From Lachnospiraceae bacterium (GTDB taxonomy: Bacteria; Bacillota; Clostridia; Lachnospirales; Lachnospiraceae), in assembly GCA_017500935.1 (NCBI GenBank), contig JAFVXW010000030.1, positions 98,162 through 162,161 of the forward strand: a stretch of 64,000 nt of DNA. The letters run 5' to 3'. How positions within the stretch are numbered: position 1 is the first letter of the stretch; every line of letters starts with the position of its first letter. The notes under the pieces are model-generated. The model did no database searches, was not told the origin of the DNA, and saw only the letters and a list, made by a program, of their open reading frames with translations. Positions 18,894-28,515 of this stretch are shown here, piece after piece. Made by a program: the position numbers and the translations under genes.

Positions 18894-19421
18894 TTGAAAC
18901 ATACATACAAAGCACTTACCCTTACACTTGCCTTATCTTTGTTTACAGCCGGCTGTACCCAGAATCCTGCCATGACAGCCTTTCATGAAGAAATGAACGG
19001 TTTTTATGAATCTCTTTTTGCCGTAACCTCTTCTCTCAATGCCATTGATCCTGTTTCTGAAACCGCAGCATCCGAATTGTTAGTCCAGGTAGACCAGATG
19101 GAGGCTCTGTTCCAGACTCTTGCAGCCATCGAAGTTCCCGATGACTTTGAAGACCAGTTCGGCAACATTGAAGAACTGGCAGATGAAGCGGCTGAATACA
19201 TGGTGGAAGCAAGCGATCTGTATCATGAAGTTTATGAAGATGACGGTATAGACGAAAGCGTACTGATGGCTGCTGATGAATACTATTCCCGCGCCATGAA
19301 GCGTGTCAACTATATCGCACAGTATCTGCAGGGACATGTTCCTGAAGGCTCCAATATTACCGTTATCGAAAATACCGATGAACCTGACTGGACCGGCGGC
19401 GATCTTCCGGCTCAGGAGTGA
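18894..19421 (+). CDS. Small extracytoplasmic lipoprotein of unknown function
   Basis: 175 residues starting at a TTG that follows AGGAGG. The N-terminus is a lipoprotein signal (KHTYKALTLTLALSLFTAGC) with lipobox LFTAGC, so the cysteine near residue 21 should be lipidated by Lgt. The mature part is acidic and helical (MTAFHEEMNGFYESLFAVTSSL, VDQMEALFQTLAAIEVPDDFEDQFGNIEELADEAAEYM), ending in a short polar tail. I recognise no catalytic motif. It is a monocistron between metH-like and suf genes, ending at a terminator. Confidence 0.8.
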   Translation: MKHTYKALTLTLALSLFTAGCTQNPAMTAFHEEMNGFYESLFAVTSSLNAIDPVSETAASELLVQVDQMEALFQTLAAIEVPDDFEDQFGNIEELADEAAEYMVEASDLYHEVYEDDGIDESVLMAADEYYSRAMKRVNYIAQYLQGHVPEGSNITVIENTDEPDWTGGDLPAQE

Positions 19422-19462
19422 TTTACGATCATAGAATTTATATAAAAATATGCGCAAAAAAC

Positions 19463-19499
19463 AGCTGTACTCCCATCAATGAAGTACAGCTACTTTTTT
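19463..19499 (+). terminator. Terminator between the lipoprotein and suf genes
   Basis: A perfect 9-bp stem, AGCTGTACT (19463-19471) with AGTACAGCT (19483-19491), is followed by a T run on the plus strand. An A run on the other side could make it serve the converging suf genes as well. Confidence 0.85.
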
Positions 19500-19526
19500 G
19501 CGCCTTGCACGCTTTTTTTCGATTTT

Positions 19527-20444
19527 TTATCTTAAAAATCCTTCCACAATCTTTTCTTCCGCTTCGCTTTCTGTCAGACCAAGGGTCATAAGCTTAATGA
19601 TCTGCTCACCGGCGATCTTACCGATCGCAGCTTCATGGATAAGTGCTGCATCGGTATGGTTTGCCTCAAGCTGCGGGATCGCGCTGATCTTAGCATTGTC
19701 CATGATGATCGCATCACATTCCGTATGACCGCTGCAGGCTTCATTGCCGATCAGGGTAGACACAAACTTCTGATAGGAATCTTCCTTGGCAACTGATCTG
19801 GAAATGATGTTGGCGCCGCAGTCCTTACCGTTACAGTAAACATCAAAATAGCTTTCCGCATGCTGCCTGCCGTGGGTCATAAGGCGTTCCATCACCACAA
19901 GCTTTGCGCCTTCTCCCAGTGTTGCGGTGGTTTTTCTGTTGGTGGAATCCACACCTTTGATCTGAACGGTATCCATCTCCATATAACTGTCAGCGTCCAT
20001 ATGGATAATGGTTTCGGGATTCATGATACGCTCACCGTTGCCGTCACCGCTTCCGTAATGCTTTTCCACATATTTTACTTTTGCATTTTTTCCAATATAA
20101 AAGCTGTGAATGCCGTCATGTTTACTGGGATCTTTTCCGGGATTATGGATACCGCAGCCTGCAATAATGGTTACATCCGCATCCTCTCCCACATAAAAAT
20201 CATTGTAAACCACCTCAGAAAGTCCTGACTGACTGATCACAACCGGCATATGAAGACTTTTTTTCTTCGTACCGGGCTTAATGCGGATCTCCAGCCCCTT
20301 CTGATCTTCTCTGGATTCGATCAGAATCTCGTCTGTAGAGACTCTGCCGATGCTTTTTCCGTTTTCTCTGATATTATAAGCGCCTTCCGGAATGCCGTGA
20401 AGCTCTGCCACTTCCTCCAGAATATGCTGTGTGATCTTTTCCAT
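19527..20444 (-). CDS. SufB/SufD-family Fe-S assembly protein (SmsB-like)
   Basis: 305 residues, shorter than classic SufB (~470) or SufD (~430). The conserved core GHTECDAIIMDNAKISAIPQLEANHTDAALIHEAAIGKI is present near the C-terminus. These proteins form the scaffold on which SufC ATPase drives cluster assembly. It follows sufC by 23 bp, and there is no second SufB/D gene, no SufS and no SufU nearby. That fits the minimal two-component SufBC/SMS-type system found in anaerobes, where a homodimeric SufB-like protein serves both roles. Confidence 0.88.
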   Translation of the reverse strand: MEKITQHILEEVAELHGIPEGAYNIRENGKSIGRVSTDEILIESREDQKGLEIRIKPGTKKKSLHMPVVISQSGLSEVVYNDFYVGEDADVTIIAGCGIHNPGKDPSKHDGIHSFYIGKNAKVKYVEKHYGSGDGNGERIMNPETIIHMDADSYMEMDTVQIKGVDSTNRKTTATLGEGAKLVVMERLMTHGRQHAESYFDVYCNGKDCGANIISRSVAKEDSYQKFVSTLIGNEACSGHTECDAIIMDNAKISAIPQLEANHTDAALIHEAAIGKIAGEQIIKLMTLGLTESEAEEKIVEGFLR

Positions 20445-20467
20445 ACTTATACTCCTTAGAATCAGAT

Positions 20468-21196
20468 TTATGCTTCCTGCATTCTGCTGCAGCCGCAGGC
20501 AATGGAATTCTGCAGAATAGAAGGCAGAATTTCATCCTTTGAACCTCTGTTGACAAGCTTACCGTCTGCGATCAGCAGAATTTCATCTGCAATGTTTAAA
20601 ATTCTTTCCTGGTGAGAAATGATCAGAATAGAACCCTGATTCTTATTATGCATTTTCTCAAAAACAGAGATCAGCTTCTGGAAACTCCACAGGTCAATGC
20701 CTGCTTCCGGTTCATCAAAAACTGTCATCATGGATTCTCTGGCCATAACAGTGGCAATCTCAATACGCTTTAACTCACCGCCGGAAAGACTTGCGTTTAC
20801 TTCTCTTTTTACATAATCCTTGGCACAAAGACCTACTTCCGCCAGATAATGACACGCTTCATCAAAGGTGATCTTTTTTTGACAGGCAAGTTGGATCAGA
20901 TCAAAAACCGTAATTCCCTTAAAGCGCACAGGCTGCTGAAATGCATAGCTGATTCCCATTTTTGCACGCTCTGTAACGGACTTGTCCGTAATATCTTCCC
21001 CGTTAAAGAAAATCTGACCGCTTGTGGGCTTTTCAATACCCGCGATGATCTTGGCAAGGGTAGATTTACCGCCGCCGTTTGGACCTGTAATGACTGTAAA
21101 TTTATTATCTTCCAGCGTAAAGCTGATATTTTTTAAAATATCCTTCTGTTTGCTGTCCTCTGACACGCCAAAGGATACGTTGCGTAATTCCAGCAT
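20468..21196 (-). CDS. sufC: Fe-S cluster assembly ATPase SufC
   Basis: 242 residues. The ABC-type ATPase has Walker A GPNGGGKST (about 39-47), signature LSGGELKR, Walker B MTVFDEPEAGID and the switch histidine ISHQ. The DEPEAGID variant and ERAKMGISYAFQQPVRFKG Q-loop are typical of SufC rather than transporters, and no permease is encoded. It works with the SufB-like protein encoded immediately downstream. Confidence 0.92.
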   Translation of the reverse strand: MLELRNVSFGVSEDSKQKDILKNISFTLEDNKFTVITGPNGGGKSTLAKIIAGIEKPTSGQIFFNGEDITDKSVTERAKMGISYAFQQPVRFKGITVFDLIQLACQKKITFDEACHYLAEVGLCAKDYVKREVNASLSGGELKRIEIATVMARESMMTVFDEPEAGIDLWSFQKLISVFEKMHNKNQGSILIISHQERILNIADEILLIADGKLVNRGSKDEILPSILQNSIACGCSRMQEA

Positions 21197-21310
21197 AATT
21201 TAACCTCCGGTATCTTTTGCGTCTTAAAAATAAGCACAATCGCATTATAAAGCATTGCCACGAAAAATACAAATAAACTTTTTATTTTGCTGATAAAAAA
21301 ATGTGCGCAC

Positions 21311-21348
21311 AAAAAAAGAGCCCGAACTTTTCATTCTGACTCTTTTTG
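21311..21348 (-). terminator. Terminator after the c-di-AMP receptor gene
   Basis: On the minus strand AAAAAGAGTC pairs (one G-T) with GGCTCTTTTT, followed by more T. It lies just past the receptor gene stop. A palindrome GTGCGCAC abuts it. Confidence 0.6.
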
Positions 21349-21368
21349 TCATGATAGAAACGAATAGA

Positions 21369-21707
21369 TTAAAACTTCTCGTATTTATCTACATCAAGTA
21401 CAAATACGGTACATCCGCCAACCTTGGTATCGATCGGAATCATGGAATTCGCAGAGGGACCGATATTGCCGGTGGACATAGTCGGTGCGGTATATTTGAT
21501 GGACTGACGCTGTCCTGCACATTCATGAAGGATCTGAATCGCACGCTCTACTTTGTCATCATCCGTACCAATTACCAGCGTTACGTTCTTATTCTTTAAA
21601 AAGCCGCCGATAGTGGAAAGCTTGGTAACCCAATAGGAATTGCGGTTAAGTTCTTCTACAGTATCATCTACATCTTCGCCATGCAGCATTGCAAAAATCA
21701 TTTTCAT
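21369..21707 (-). CDS. Cyclic-di-AMP receptor, DarA/PstA family
   Basis: 112 residues from the ATG at 21707, preceded by GGAGGT. A longer open frame to 21737 lacks a site. The sequence MKMIFAMLHGEDVDDTVEELNR, STIGGFLKNKNVTLVIGTDDDKVERAIQIL and the C-terminal GGCTVFVLDVDKYEKF follow the PII-like fold of DarA/PstA (formerly DUF970). Family members bind cyclic di-AMP as trimers; the output partner is unknown even in model species. It is a single gene between terminators. Confidence 0.88.
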   Translation of the reverse strand: MKMIFAMLHGEDVDDTVEELNRNSYWVTKLSTIGGFLKNKNVTLVIGTDDDKVERAIQILHECAGQRQSIKYTAPTMSTGNIGPSANSMIPIDTKVGGCTVFVLDVDKYEKF

Positions 21708-21790
21708 GGTGTATACCTCCCCGGAAATTACTTTCAATTTCTTCTATTATATCATTAAAATCAAAAAAATCCACAAAAAAATACTCTCTT

Positions 21791-22222
21791 TTATAACTTT
21801 TTTGTCAGATAATAATAAGTATGACCCTTGGGCATATCCTCGATCATACCGCAGACCTGATACCCGCATTTTTCATAAAAAGGTTTTGCCTGAAAATCAT
21901 AGGTATCCACCACGCTGCGGTAGCATCCTAGTTCTATGGCCTCATCTTCCACTTCTGATAAAAGCTTTGCTGCTATGCCGTTTCCGCGGTATTCTTCACT
22001 GACCCAGACGGATTCTATATGCAGTACATGCCACAGCACCATACATGCAAGTACACCGCCGATCACATTTCCGTCTTTATCCTTTGCGCAGCGGCAGATC
22101 TTTAAAAACGGTTCTTCCTGCGTTGGCGGCACACTTTTAAGATTATGCACCATCAGCTCATCGTCGATAAGCTCTTCCTCTTCCTGATCCGGTATGCATA
22201 TCTGATATTTTTTAAGTTTCAT
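21791..22222 (-). CDS. GNAT family N-acetyltransferase
   Basis: 143 residues. The acetyl-CoA site is YRGNGIAAKLLSEVEDEAIELG, and the late FYEKCGYQVCGMIEDMPKGHTYYYLTKKL block matches GNAT motif B. The N-terminal half includes an acidic segment (DQEEEELIDDE). The substrate cannot be inferred. It follows queA on the same strand, 20 bp downstream. Confidence 0.88.
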   Translation of the reverse strand: MKLKKYQICIPDQEEEELIDDELMVHNLKSVPPTQEEPFLKICRCAKDKDGNVIGGVLACMVLWHVLHIESVWVSEEYRGNGIAAKLLSEVEDEAIELGCYRSVVDTYDFQAKPFYEKCGYQVCGMIEDMPKGHTYYYLTKKL

Positions 22223-22242
22223 GGTATTGTTCCCTTTTGCGG

Positions 22243-23280
22243 TCAGCTGATGATCATCGCATCTCCAAAGGAGAAGAAACGATATCTTTCACGAATGGCT
22301 TCTTCGTATGCATTCAGGACATTATCACGTCCTGCAAGCGCAGAAACCAGCATCACAAGAGTTGATTCCGGAAGATGGAAATTGGTGATCAGGGCATCTA
22401 AAATCTTAAAGGTATAGCCGGGATAAATAAAGATATCCGTACTGCCGCTTCCGGGTAAAATCGTTCCATCAGCTTCCGCAGCACTTTCCACTGTTCTGCA
22501 GCTGGTAGTTCCCACACAGATCACCCTGTTTCCGTTCTTTTTTGCACGGTTTATCTTTTCTGCAGCATCTGCTGATACCTGATACATTTCGGTATGCATA
22601 TGATGTTCCAGAATATTGTCAACTTTCACAGGGCGGAAGGTTCCAAGTCCTACGTGAAGTGTTACATAGGCAATCTCAACACCCATATCTTCCACCTGCT
22701 TTAAAAGTTCAGGGGTAAAATGCAGTCCCGCAGTAGGAGCAGCCGCAGAGCCTTCAAATTTAGCATAAACCGTCTGATAACGGTTCTTATCCTGCAGCTT
22801 ATGGGTAATATAGGGAGGCAGCGGCATTTCACCCAGAGAATCCAGAACCTCTTCCCAGATTCCGTCATAGAAAAACTGAACCAGGCGGTTTCCTTCTTCC
22901 ACAACCTCCAGAATTTCCGCTTTTAATCTTTCGTCACCAAATGTCACTCTGGCACCCGGACGCAGCTTTTTGCCGGGTTTTACAAGTGCTTCCCAGATAT
23001 CATCCTGATGGCGTTTTAATAGAAGTATCTCAACTGCTGCGCCGGTATCTTCTTTCACGCCTAAAAGCCTGGCGGGAATGACCTTGGTGTTATTCAGCAC
23101 CAGGCAATCACCAGGCTTTAAAAAATCACAGATATCCCGGAAGACATGATGGGTCACACTGCCGCTTTCTTTATCAAGTGCAAGGAGTCTGGAAGAGCTT
23201 CTGTCCTCCAGCGGGTCCTGCGCGATCAGCTCCTGCGGCAGATCAAAATAAAAATCAGATGTCTTCAGAGTTGTATTCAT
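22243..23280 (-). CDS. queA: S-adenosylmethionine:tRNA ribosyltransferase-isomerase
   Basis: 345 residues, the normal size. QueA transfers the ribose of SAM to preQ1 in tRNA to make epoxyqueuosine. Diagnostic stretches include [59 protein letters not shown] and [18 protein letters not shown]. It starts 1 bp after the aminopeptidase stop, suggesting co-transcription with that gene. Confidence 0.96.
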   Translation of the reverse strand: MNTTLKTSDFYFDLPQELIAQDPLEDRSSSRLLALDKESGSVTHHVFRDICDFLKPGDCLVLNNTKVIPARLLGVKEDTGAAVEILLLKRHQDDIWEALVKPGKKLRPGARVTFGDERLKAEILEVVEEGNRLVQFFYDGIWEEVLDSLGEMPLPPYITHKLQDKNRYQTVYAKFEGSAAAPTAGLHFTPELLKQVEDMGVEIAYVTLHVGLGTFRPVKVDNILEHHMHTEMYQVSADAAEKINRAKKNGNRVICVGTTSCRTVESAAEADGTILPGSGSTDIFIYPGYTFKILDALITNFHLPESTLVMLVSALAGRDNVLNAYEEAIRERYRFFSFGDAMIIS

Positions 23281-23281
23281 A

Positions 23282-24667
23282 TTACAGGCACGCTTTCTCT
23301 AAGAATGCTGCATAACCACATTTTGTTTCATAAATGTCTGCTTTGCTGGTTACTTCCCAGGGTGCATGCATGCAAAGAACGGGCACGCCGCAGTCAATTA
23401 CATTCATACCGTAAGCAGCCATAATGTAGGCAATGGTTCCGCCGCCGCCTGCATCTACACGGCCAAGCTCTGCAGTCTGGAAGTTTACGCCTGCATCATC
23501 CATGATCTTTCTGATGTGTGCAATATACTCCGGATTTGCATCGTTGGAACCGGATTTGCCGCCTGCACCGGTGTATTTGTTAAATACCATACCGCGTCCG
23601 AAGAATGCAGTATTTTTCTTTTCAAATACAGAAGGGAAATTGGGGTCAAATGCAGCACTTACATCGGAAGAAAGCATGTCGGATGCTGCCAGACATCTTC
23701 TTAAGTTCAGTTCGCTGTATTCTCCTGCCAGATTCAGCACTTCTGCCACAACATTTTCAAAGAATCTGGAAGTCATGCCGGTTGCACCGCGGCTTCCGGT
23801 TTCTTCCTTGTCACAAAGGATGCAGCATGCGCATCTGTCAGTCTGACCGATTTCCAGCATTGCCTTTAAAGAGGTAAATGCGCATACTCTGTCATCCTGA
23901 CCGTAGCCCATGATCATACTTCTGTCAAAACCGGCTTCTTTGGTCTTGCCGGCAGGTACGATCTCAAGCTCAGCAGAGAGGAAATCTTCTTCTTCAAAAT
24001 CGTATGTATCCTGTAAAATCTTGAAAACGCCTGCCTTTACAGCTTCTTTTTCTTCGCCTTCAAGAGGCTTGCTGGCAATGATCAGGTCAAGCGCTTCACC
24101 GCCGATGATGTCTTTTGCAGATTTGCTCATCTGCTCGCCGGCAAGATGGATCAGAATGTCAGAAATAAAGAAAACAGGATCGTTTTCATTGTCACCGACA
24201 TTGATCTCAATGATGGTTCCGTCTTTTTTCACAACGACACCGTGCAGTGCAAGGGGATGTGCGATCCACTGATATTTCTTGATGCCGCCGTAATAATGGG
24301 TATCAAGAAGTGCAAAACCGTTGTCCTCAAACAGAGGATTCTGCTTTACGTCGATTCTGGGGGAGTCGATATGTGCGCCCAGAATATTCATGCCTTCGGT
24401 CATGGGTTTTGTGCCCATCTGGAACATAATGATAAATTTATTCATTAATACAGCATAAACCTTATCACCGGCAGAAAGCTTCTTACCGCTTCTGATCAGC
24501 TCTTCCAGTTCCACATAACCTTCTTTTTCGATCATGTTGACAGTGGTGTCAACACATTCACGTTCTGTCTTGGAATGATCAAGATATTCCATGTATTCTG
24601 CAGAAAGTGCATTCACAAAGCTTAATTTTTCTGCATCATAGGTTTTCCATGCATTCTTTCTTTCCAT
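23282..24667 (-). CDS. M18 family zinc aminopeptidase
   Basis: 461 residues. M18 (aspartyl-aminopeptidase-like) metallopeptidases form large cytoplasmic shells and trim N-terminal residues. The zinc site is visible as [12 protein letters not shown], the DQNPL-like region is replaced by [10 protein letters not shown], and the catalytic [12 protein letters not shown] and the late [20 protein letters not shown] complete the site. It is placed between a small unknown gene and queA with near-zero gaps. Confidence 0.93.
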   Translation of the reverse strand: MERKNAWKTYDAEKLSFVNALSAEYMEYLDHSKTERECVDTTVNMIEKEGYVELEELIRSGKKLSAGDKVYAVLMNKFIIMFQMGTKPMTEGMNILGAHIDSPRIDVKQNPLFEDNGFALLDTHYYGGIKKYQWIAHPLALHGVVVKKDGTIIEINVGDNENDPVFFISDILIHLAGEQMSKSAKDIIGGEALDLIIASKPLEGEEKEAVKAGVFKILQDTYDFEEEDFLSAELEIVPAGKTKEAGFDRSMIMGYGQDDRVCAFTSLKAMLEIGQTDRCACCILCDKEETGSRGATGMTSRFFENVVAEVLNLAGEYSELNLRRCLAASDMLSSDVSAAFDPNFPSVFEKKNTAFFGRGMVFNKYTGAGGKSGSNDANPEYIAHIRKIMDDAGVNFQTAELGRVDAGGGGTIAYIMAAYGMNVIDCGVPVLCMHAPWEVTSKADIYETKCGYAAFLEKACL

Positions 24668-24961
24668 TTATCTCTTACCGTCCTTCTTTTTAGGATTTTT
24701 CTTCTCGCCCAGCACAGAGCTTACCAGCTTCTTGGCACGGGGAACTTCTGCATCATGAATCCGGAATACACAGACAATCTTTTCCGCAGAACCAAAAAGC
24801 GGAATCTTATTCAAAAGTCCACGGTCCTCAAAACGGCAGCAATAAGAAATTCTGTTGGCCAGAAGGATTTTCTCCACCTTATTCTTTGTTTCCATGTCGT
24901 AAACTTTACAGAAATCCACTTCATTATTCACGGTCTGGTTGATAAATGCATTCTTTTCCAT
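24668..24961 (-). CDS. Small conserved protein of unknown function
   Basis: 97 residues, cytoplasmic, with a basic C-terminus (GEKKNPKKKDGKR). The middle, ETKNKVEKILLANRISYCCRFEDRG and VCVFRIHDAEVPRAKKLVSSVL, has the look of a small alpha/beta (ferredoxin-like or DUF2007-like) domain, but I cannot name the family. Its stop directly abuts the aminopeptidase ATG, so the two are coupled. The 106 bp upstream shows no gene. Confidence 0.65.
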   Translation of the reverse strand: MEKNAFINQTVNNEVDFCKVYDMETKNKVEKILLANRISYCCRFEDRGLLNKIPLFGSAEKIVCVFRIHDAEVPRAKKLVSSVLGEKKNPKKKDGKR

Positions 24962-25067
24962 AACTTGTACAAAGCCTCCGCTCTACTGAGCTTTCAAAAA
25001 TATTTCATTATGTATCTTATTTTATGAAATTTCACCAAAAAGGTCAACACTTTTCCTGTCGCGTTTT

Positions 25068-25886
25068 TTATGATTTCCATCGATACAAACCTACAAAATG
25101 ATTCAGATGCGCACCTGCCAAAAGCAGATACATACAAAAATAAAGCCAGATCATGACAACCGCAATGGCTGTCAGACTTCCATAGATACTCAGTCCGTTA
25201 AAATGATCGATATAGACTGAAAAACCAAAGGAAAACACATTCCAGCTCAATGCAGCAAAAATGGCTCCGGGTATCTGATATTTTAAATTTCTTTTTCCTG
25301 ATGGAACATACGTATACAGGATCACAAAGAAAAAGGTCAATAATCCCCACATTAATACCGGACGGAATACTACAAAAAGCTTCATCATATCCTCCCAGAC
25401 CGGAAACATCCGGCTAAAGAATACCATGATCACATTTCCAAATACCAGGATCAGCAAAGAGCCCAGAATCAATGCCAGCATGATCAGCGTATAAAAGGAG
25501 GCCACCAGACGCTGCAGAAAATATCCTCTTGTTTCAACGGTGCCGTTTACTGCATTCAAGCCCTTCATCAAAGCCAAAATCCCTTTTGCCGCAGACCATA
25601 CCGTTACCAGTGCGGAAATACTGATAATTCCAACGGTACTGCCATAGACGGATTCTATCATTCCCACCAGATACGGAATCAAAGTGGAGGGCATAAAGGA
25701 AACTGCATAGAAAAGATCCGATTTTGTCAGCGGTGTATACGGCAGCAGGGAACATAACAGGATTAGAAAGGGAATCAGGGAAAGAAATGTAAAAAAAGCT
25801 GCACCTGATGCATAAATGGTCACATGCAGATGGTTCATCTGTCTGAAAAATCCGCGCAGCAGCCGATAGCTTTTTTTCATTCTCAA
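25068..25886 (-). CDS. YihY/BrkB family membrane protein
   Basis: 272 residues with six predicted membrane segments. The family blocks SGAAFFTFLSLIPFLILLCSLLPYT, SALVTVWSAAKGILALMKGLNAVNG, GAIFAALSWNVFSFGFSVYI and YGSLTAIAVVMIWLYFCMYLLLAGAHLN match the YihY/virulence factor BrkB family. Its old naming as RNase BN is wrong and its function is unsettled. It starts 17 bp after the SpoIID-domain gene on the same strand. Confidence 0.9.
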   Translation of the reverse strand: MRMKKSYRLLRGFFRQMNHLHVTIYASGAAFFTFLSLIPFLILLCSLLPYTPLTKSDLFYAVSFMPSTLIPYLVGMIESVYGSTVGIISISALVTVWSAAKGILALMKGLNAVNGTVETRGYFLQRLVASFYTLIMLALILGSLLILVFGNVIMVFFSRMFPVWEDMMKLFVVFRPVLMWGLLTFFFVILYTYVPSGKRNLKYQIPGAIFAALSWNVFSFGFSVYIDHFNGLSIYGSLTAIAVVMIWLYFCMYLLLAGAHLNHFVGLYRWKS

Positions 25887-25903
25887 ATTCCCCTTTCCAC
25901 ATA

Positions 25904-28186
25904 TCAGTAAGATCCGTAAATATCCGCCTGTTTGCAGCCCTCAAAGAAAAAGTCCAGGATCTCCTGATGATCCATTCCAGCCAGTGCCATCTGTCTGGCA
26001 GCATTCTGGGACATGCCAACACCGTGTCCGTATCCGCCGCCCTCTAAAAGATAGCCTTCTACATTTCCGTTCTCTGCTGACACCTGCATGTCAAAAAAAG
26101 CACTTGGCAGAATTGTCGCCATTTTGACACTGCTTCCGTCATTTCGAATCACTTCACAGTCCGGATCACACAGCAGATATCTGATATTATATTCACCGCA
26201 TACGAAAAATATTTCTTTTTCTCCCTCGATCATGAGAGAAACTGCAATATTTCCCTCTCCTTTTTCTGTAATTTTCATATCCTTTATCGCTCCCGGCTCC
26301 TGAATCGGCACCGACAGAAAGGTTCCATCCTCTTGTTTTGTCAAAATGCTGTCTGGATCAGCTGCATACCGCGCCTTAAGCCGTTTTGTGAACTGATCGT
26401 GATTCATGTTCTTTACTTCATATTTCCAGCGATACCAGGGCTCAGTTTCTTCAAAGTCCGTCCGGGTCTTCTCATCTTTGATGATTAATGATTTCAGATA
26501 CGGATATTTATCTGCATTTCCCTCCTGCCAGATATCCGGATCAGTTCCCACACCGCAGGATGTGGAATAGTAAAATACTTCCGCCGGCTGCTCTTCCCAA
26601 AACAGCGTAATTCCCTGCGTTTCCTTCACCGCTTTGGTGCTTTCTGTCTGTTCGGGCTGCGCATGATAGACCTGAAAAGCCGTACTGTCATCTACATGGG
26701 CTCCAAATCCGGGCAGACCGGCATTGCACATTTTCTGATAAGCATAGGTTCTCGCACAGACTGCCTGACTTTTTAATGCTTCTATTGGGTAGGAAGACGG
26801 CATTTCACTGGGAAGCACCGCATACAGATACTCCTCCAGCAAAAGCTCATTGATCACAACCAGTTCCTCGCCGCTTTTTTGAATCTCCATACAGCCGCGG
26901 TAACCGCTATTATTTTCATAACGTCCGACTTTTGGCAGATAAATAAGTCCTGTCAGAACCTGCGGTACGATCCGGATTCTTTTGTTTGCATTAAAAATGC
27001 TGTTTTTTGCTGACAGCTTTAAGGTATCATGGGCTTTCAGCAAATGTGATGCTCCGGTTTCTTCATATATGATACAGTCACAGTCTGCATACAGTTCAAG
27101 CTCCTGATGCTTATGTCCGGAATAATCAGAAGCCTGCAGCAGCACACGTATATATTCCATTTTTTCTTCTTTCACAGTCAGGGCCGCCGCAATTTTCCCT
27201 TTCTCAAGTACAAAATCAGAAAATGCATACCCTATCTTTAAGTCTTTTGCCTCCAGATTTTTAAGAGTTCCATACAGTCTGTAAAGGGCCGGTTCCTCTG
27301 AAAACGCCAAAAATCCGCTGCCTTCCAATTCTATTCCTTCTGCTGTGACAGAGATGAGCTTTCCCGATACTTTCTCTTTCTTCTGCTCTTCGATTCTTAG
27401 TTTTCCGTTTTCGATCACAAGATCTGCAACCGTTTCCTTACACCTGCTGTCTTTTTGGTTTTTTAAAAAATTCCCGTTTACTGCTACCTCACAGTTTTTC
27501 CAGAAAAAAACAGCTTCCTGTTCATCTGCATGCAGAATCCATGCATTTTTCAGTGTTTCCTTCTGCTCGCCAAACACTTCTCTGATGGCATAAAGCGCGC
27601 CGTTACAGCTGATTGCTTTCAGCTTTTTAAATAAAAATGCTTCCTGCTCAAACAAAGGTGTATGATACGGAAAAAGCCCTTTTTGTGTCATTAGGATATT
27701 GTTCCGGTTCTGATCTTGTGCAGGCTGTATCTGATCTTTACTTCCTAAAACCACAATTTCTTCATCCTTTATCACATCTAAAAGACCACGCTTTTTTCTG
27801 ATCTGATCAAACCAGTCCATAAAATCCTGCGTTTTCACATGTTCCTTTTGCCGGTATCCGGATAAATCCCCAGAAAACTCATCCAGACATGAGGAAAGCT
27901 TTAAAAACTGTGCATAATTTAACGGCGCATCATATTCTCCTTCCAGCGCATACACTGCCTTTTGCACACGCAAAAGCTCTGCAGAATCCGTCTTTTCATC
28001 CGTGTCTGATACATCAGCCAAAAGCCAGACAAGATTTCCCGCCTCTTGCAAAGTAATGTATACATGCTGTTTTTCAAGAATCGGTTCCGTGATATGTACA
28101 ATACTTTTTCCGATCAAAAACAAAAAGAAAAAGCATCCGCCAAGAAATAAGAGAAATTTTGACCAGATACGAATTTTGGTTCCCAT
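25904..28186 (-). CDS. SpoIID/LytB domain protein
   Basis: 760 residues from the ATG at 28186, which follows GGAGGTACT; a longer frame to 28258 has no such site. Residues about 10-30 are one membrane anchor. The N-terminal half is an unrecognised, strand-rich region. The SpoIID domain begins near residue 440 (LLLEEYLYAVLPSEMPSSYPIEALKSQAVCARTYA), with YSTSCGVGTDPDIWQ and the closing GGGYGHGVGMSQNAARQMA. SpoIID is a lytic transglycosylase for spore engulfment, but this protein is about twice its length, so a general wall-remodelling role is equally likely. Confidence 0.88.
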   Translation of the reverse strand: MGTKIRIWSKFLLFLGGCFFFLFLIGKSIVHITEPILEKQHVYITLQEAGNLVWLLADVSDTDEKTDSAELLRVQKAVYALEGEYDAPLNYAQFLKLSSCLDEFSGDLSGYRQKEHVKTQDFMDWFDQIRKKRGLLDVIKDEEIVVLGSKDQIQPAQDQNRNNILMTQKGLFPYHTPLFEQEAFLFKKLKAISCNGALYAIREVFGEQKETLKNAWILHADEQEAVFFWKNCEVAVNGNFLKNQKDSRCKETVADLVIENGKLRIEEQKKEKVSGKLISVTAEGIELEGSGFLAFSEEPALYRLYGTLKNLEAKDLKIGYAFSDFVLEKGKIAAALTVKEEKMEYIRVLLQASDYSGHKHQELELYADCDCIIYEETGASHLLKAHDTLKLSAKNSIFNANKRIRIVPQVLTGLIYLPKVGRYENNSGYRGCMEIQKSGEELVVINELLLEEYLYAVLPSEMPSSYPIEALKSQAVCARTYAYQKMCNAGLPGFGAHVDDSTAFQVYHAQPEQTESTKAVKETQGITLFWEEQPAEVFYYSTSCGVGTDPDIWQEGNADKYPYLKSLIIKDEKTRTDFEETEPWYRWKYEVKNMNHDQFTKRLKARYAADPDSILTKQEDGTFLSVPIQEPGAIKDMKITEKGEGNIAVSLMIEGEKEIFFVCGEYNIRYLLCDPDCEVIRNDGSSVKMATILPSAFFDMQVSAENGNVEGYLLEGGGYGHGVGMSQNAARQMALAGMDHQEILDFFFEGCKQADIYGSY

Positions 28187-28216
28187 AGTACCTCCTGACA
28201 GCAATTTTACCAACGT

Positions 28217-28237
28217 AAAAAGCAGCCTTACGGCTGC
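28217..28237 (-). terminator. Terminator of the 6S-like RNA
   Basis: A 6-bp stem GCAGCC (28222-28227) with GGCTGC (28232-28237), loop TTAC, followed by five T on the minus strand. Confidence 0.75.
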
Positions 28238-28239
28238 CC

Positions 28240-28427
28240 TTTTCTTTCGTATCCCCAAAATGACGCCCCCTATATTCTGACTCCTAGCCTAAGCCAGGTG
28301 GGTAACCGCAACCGGCGCTTCTGCCTTCCCCTGCGCAATGAGGGCCTGACATCTACCCGGCAATATAGGAATCCCGTTTGAAGTAATGTAGGTTCAAAAC
28401 AATAGAGGTTATCGTTCATCTCAGGTT
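28240..28427 (-). ncRNA. ssrS: Probable 6S RNA
   Basis: A 180-190 nt noncoding stretch has its own promoter (28434-28462) and terminator (28217-28237). The minus-strand sequence can fold into a long interrupted hairpin: TTCCTATATT near 28375 pairs with AATATAGGGG near 28270, and GGGTA..CAGG pairs with CCACC..TACCC around a GC-rich terminal loop. This resembles the 6S RNA shape that mimics an open promoter and sequesters sigma-A RNA polymerase. The assignment comes from recalled similarity to clostridial 6S RNAs and the rod shape, not from a covariance search. Confidence 0.65.
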
Positions 28428-28433
28428 ACTTTT

Positions 28434-28462
28434 ATTATATCCAATCACCCATAAAAAAACAA
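28434..28462 (-). promoter_or_regulatory. Promoter of the 6S-like RNA
   Basis: A consensus -10 TATAAT (28434-28439 on the minus strand) has TTGTTT 17 bp upstream. Transcription should start near 28427. Confidence 0.65.
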
Positions 28463-28466
28463 CAAA

Positions 28467-28507
28467 AAATTGCCCGGAAACTTCTGGAATTAGTATTCGG
28501 GCAATTT
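28467..28507 (-). terminator. Terminator of the nucleotide-sugar operon
   Basis: A perfect 10-bp stem AAATTGCCCG (28467-28476) with CGGGCAATTT (28498-28507), 21-base loop, is followed by T-rich sequence on the minus strand, just past the small gene at 28516. Confidence 0.75.
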
Positions 28508-28515
28508 ATGATCAG

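Noticed and set aside
22145-22417. Plus-strand frame between the GNAT gene and queA.
   Set aside because: It is antisense to both real genes and has no recognisable domain.
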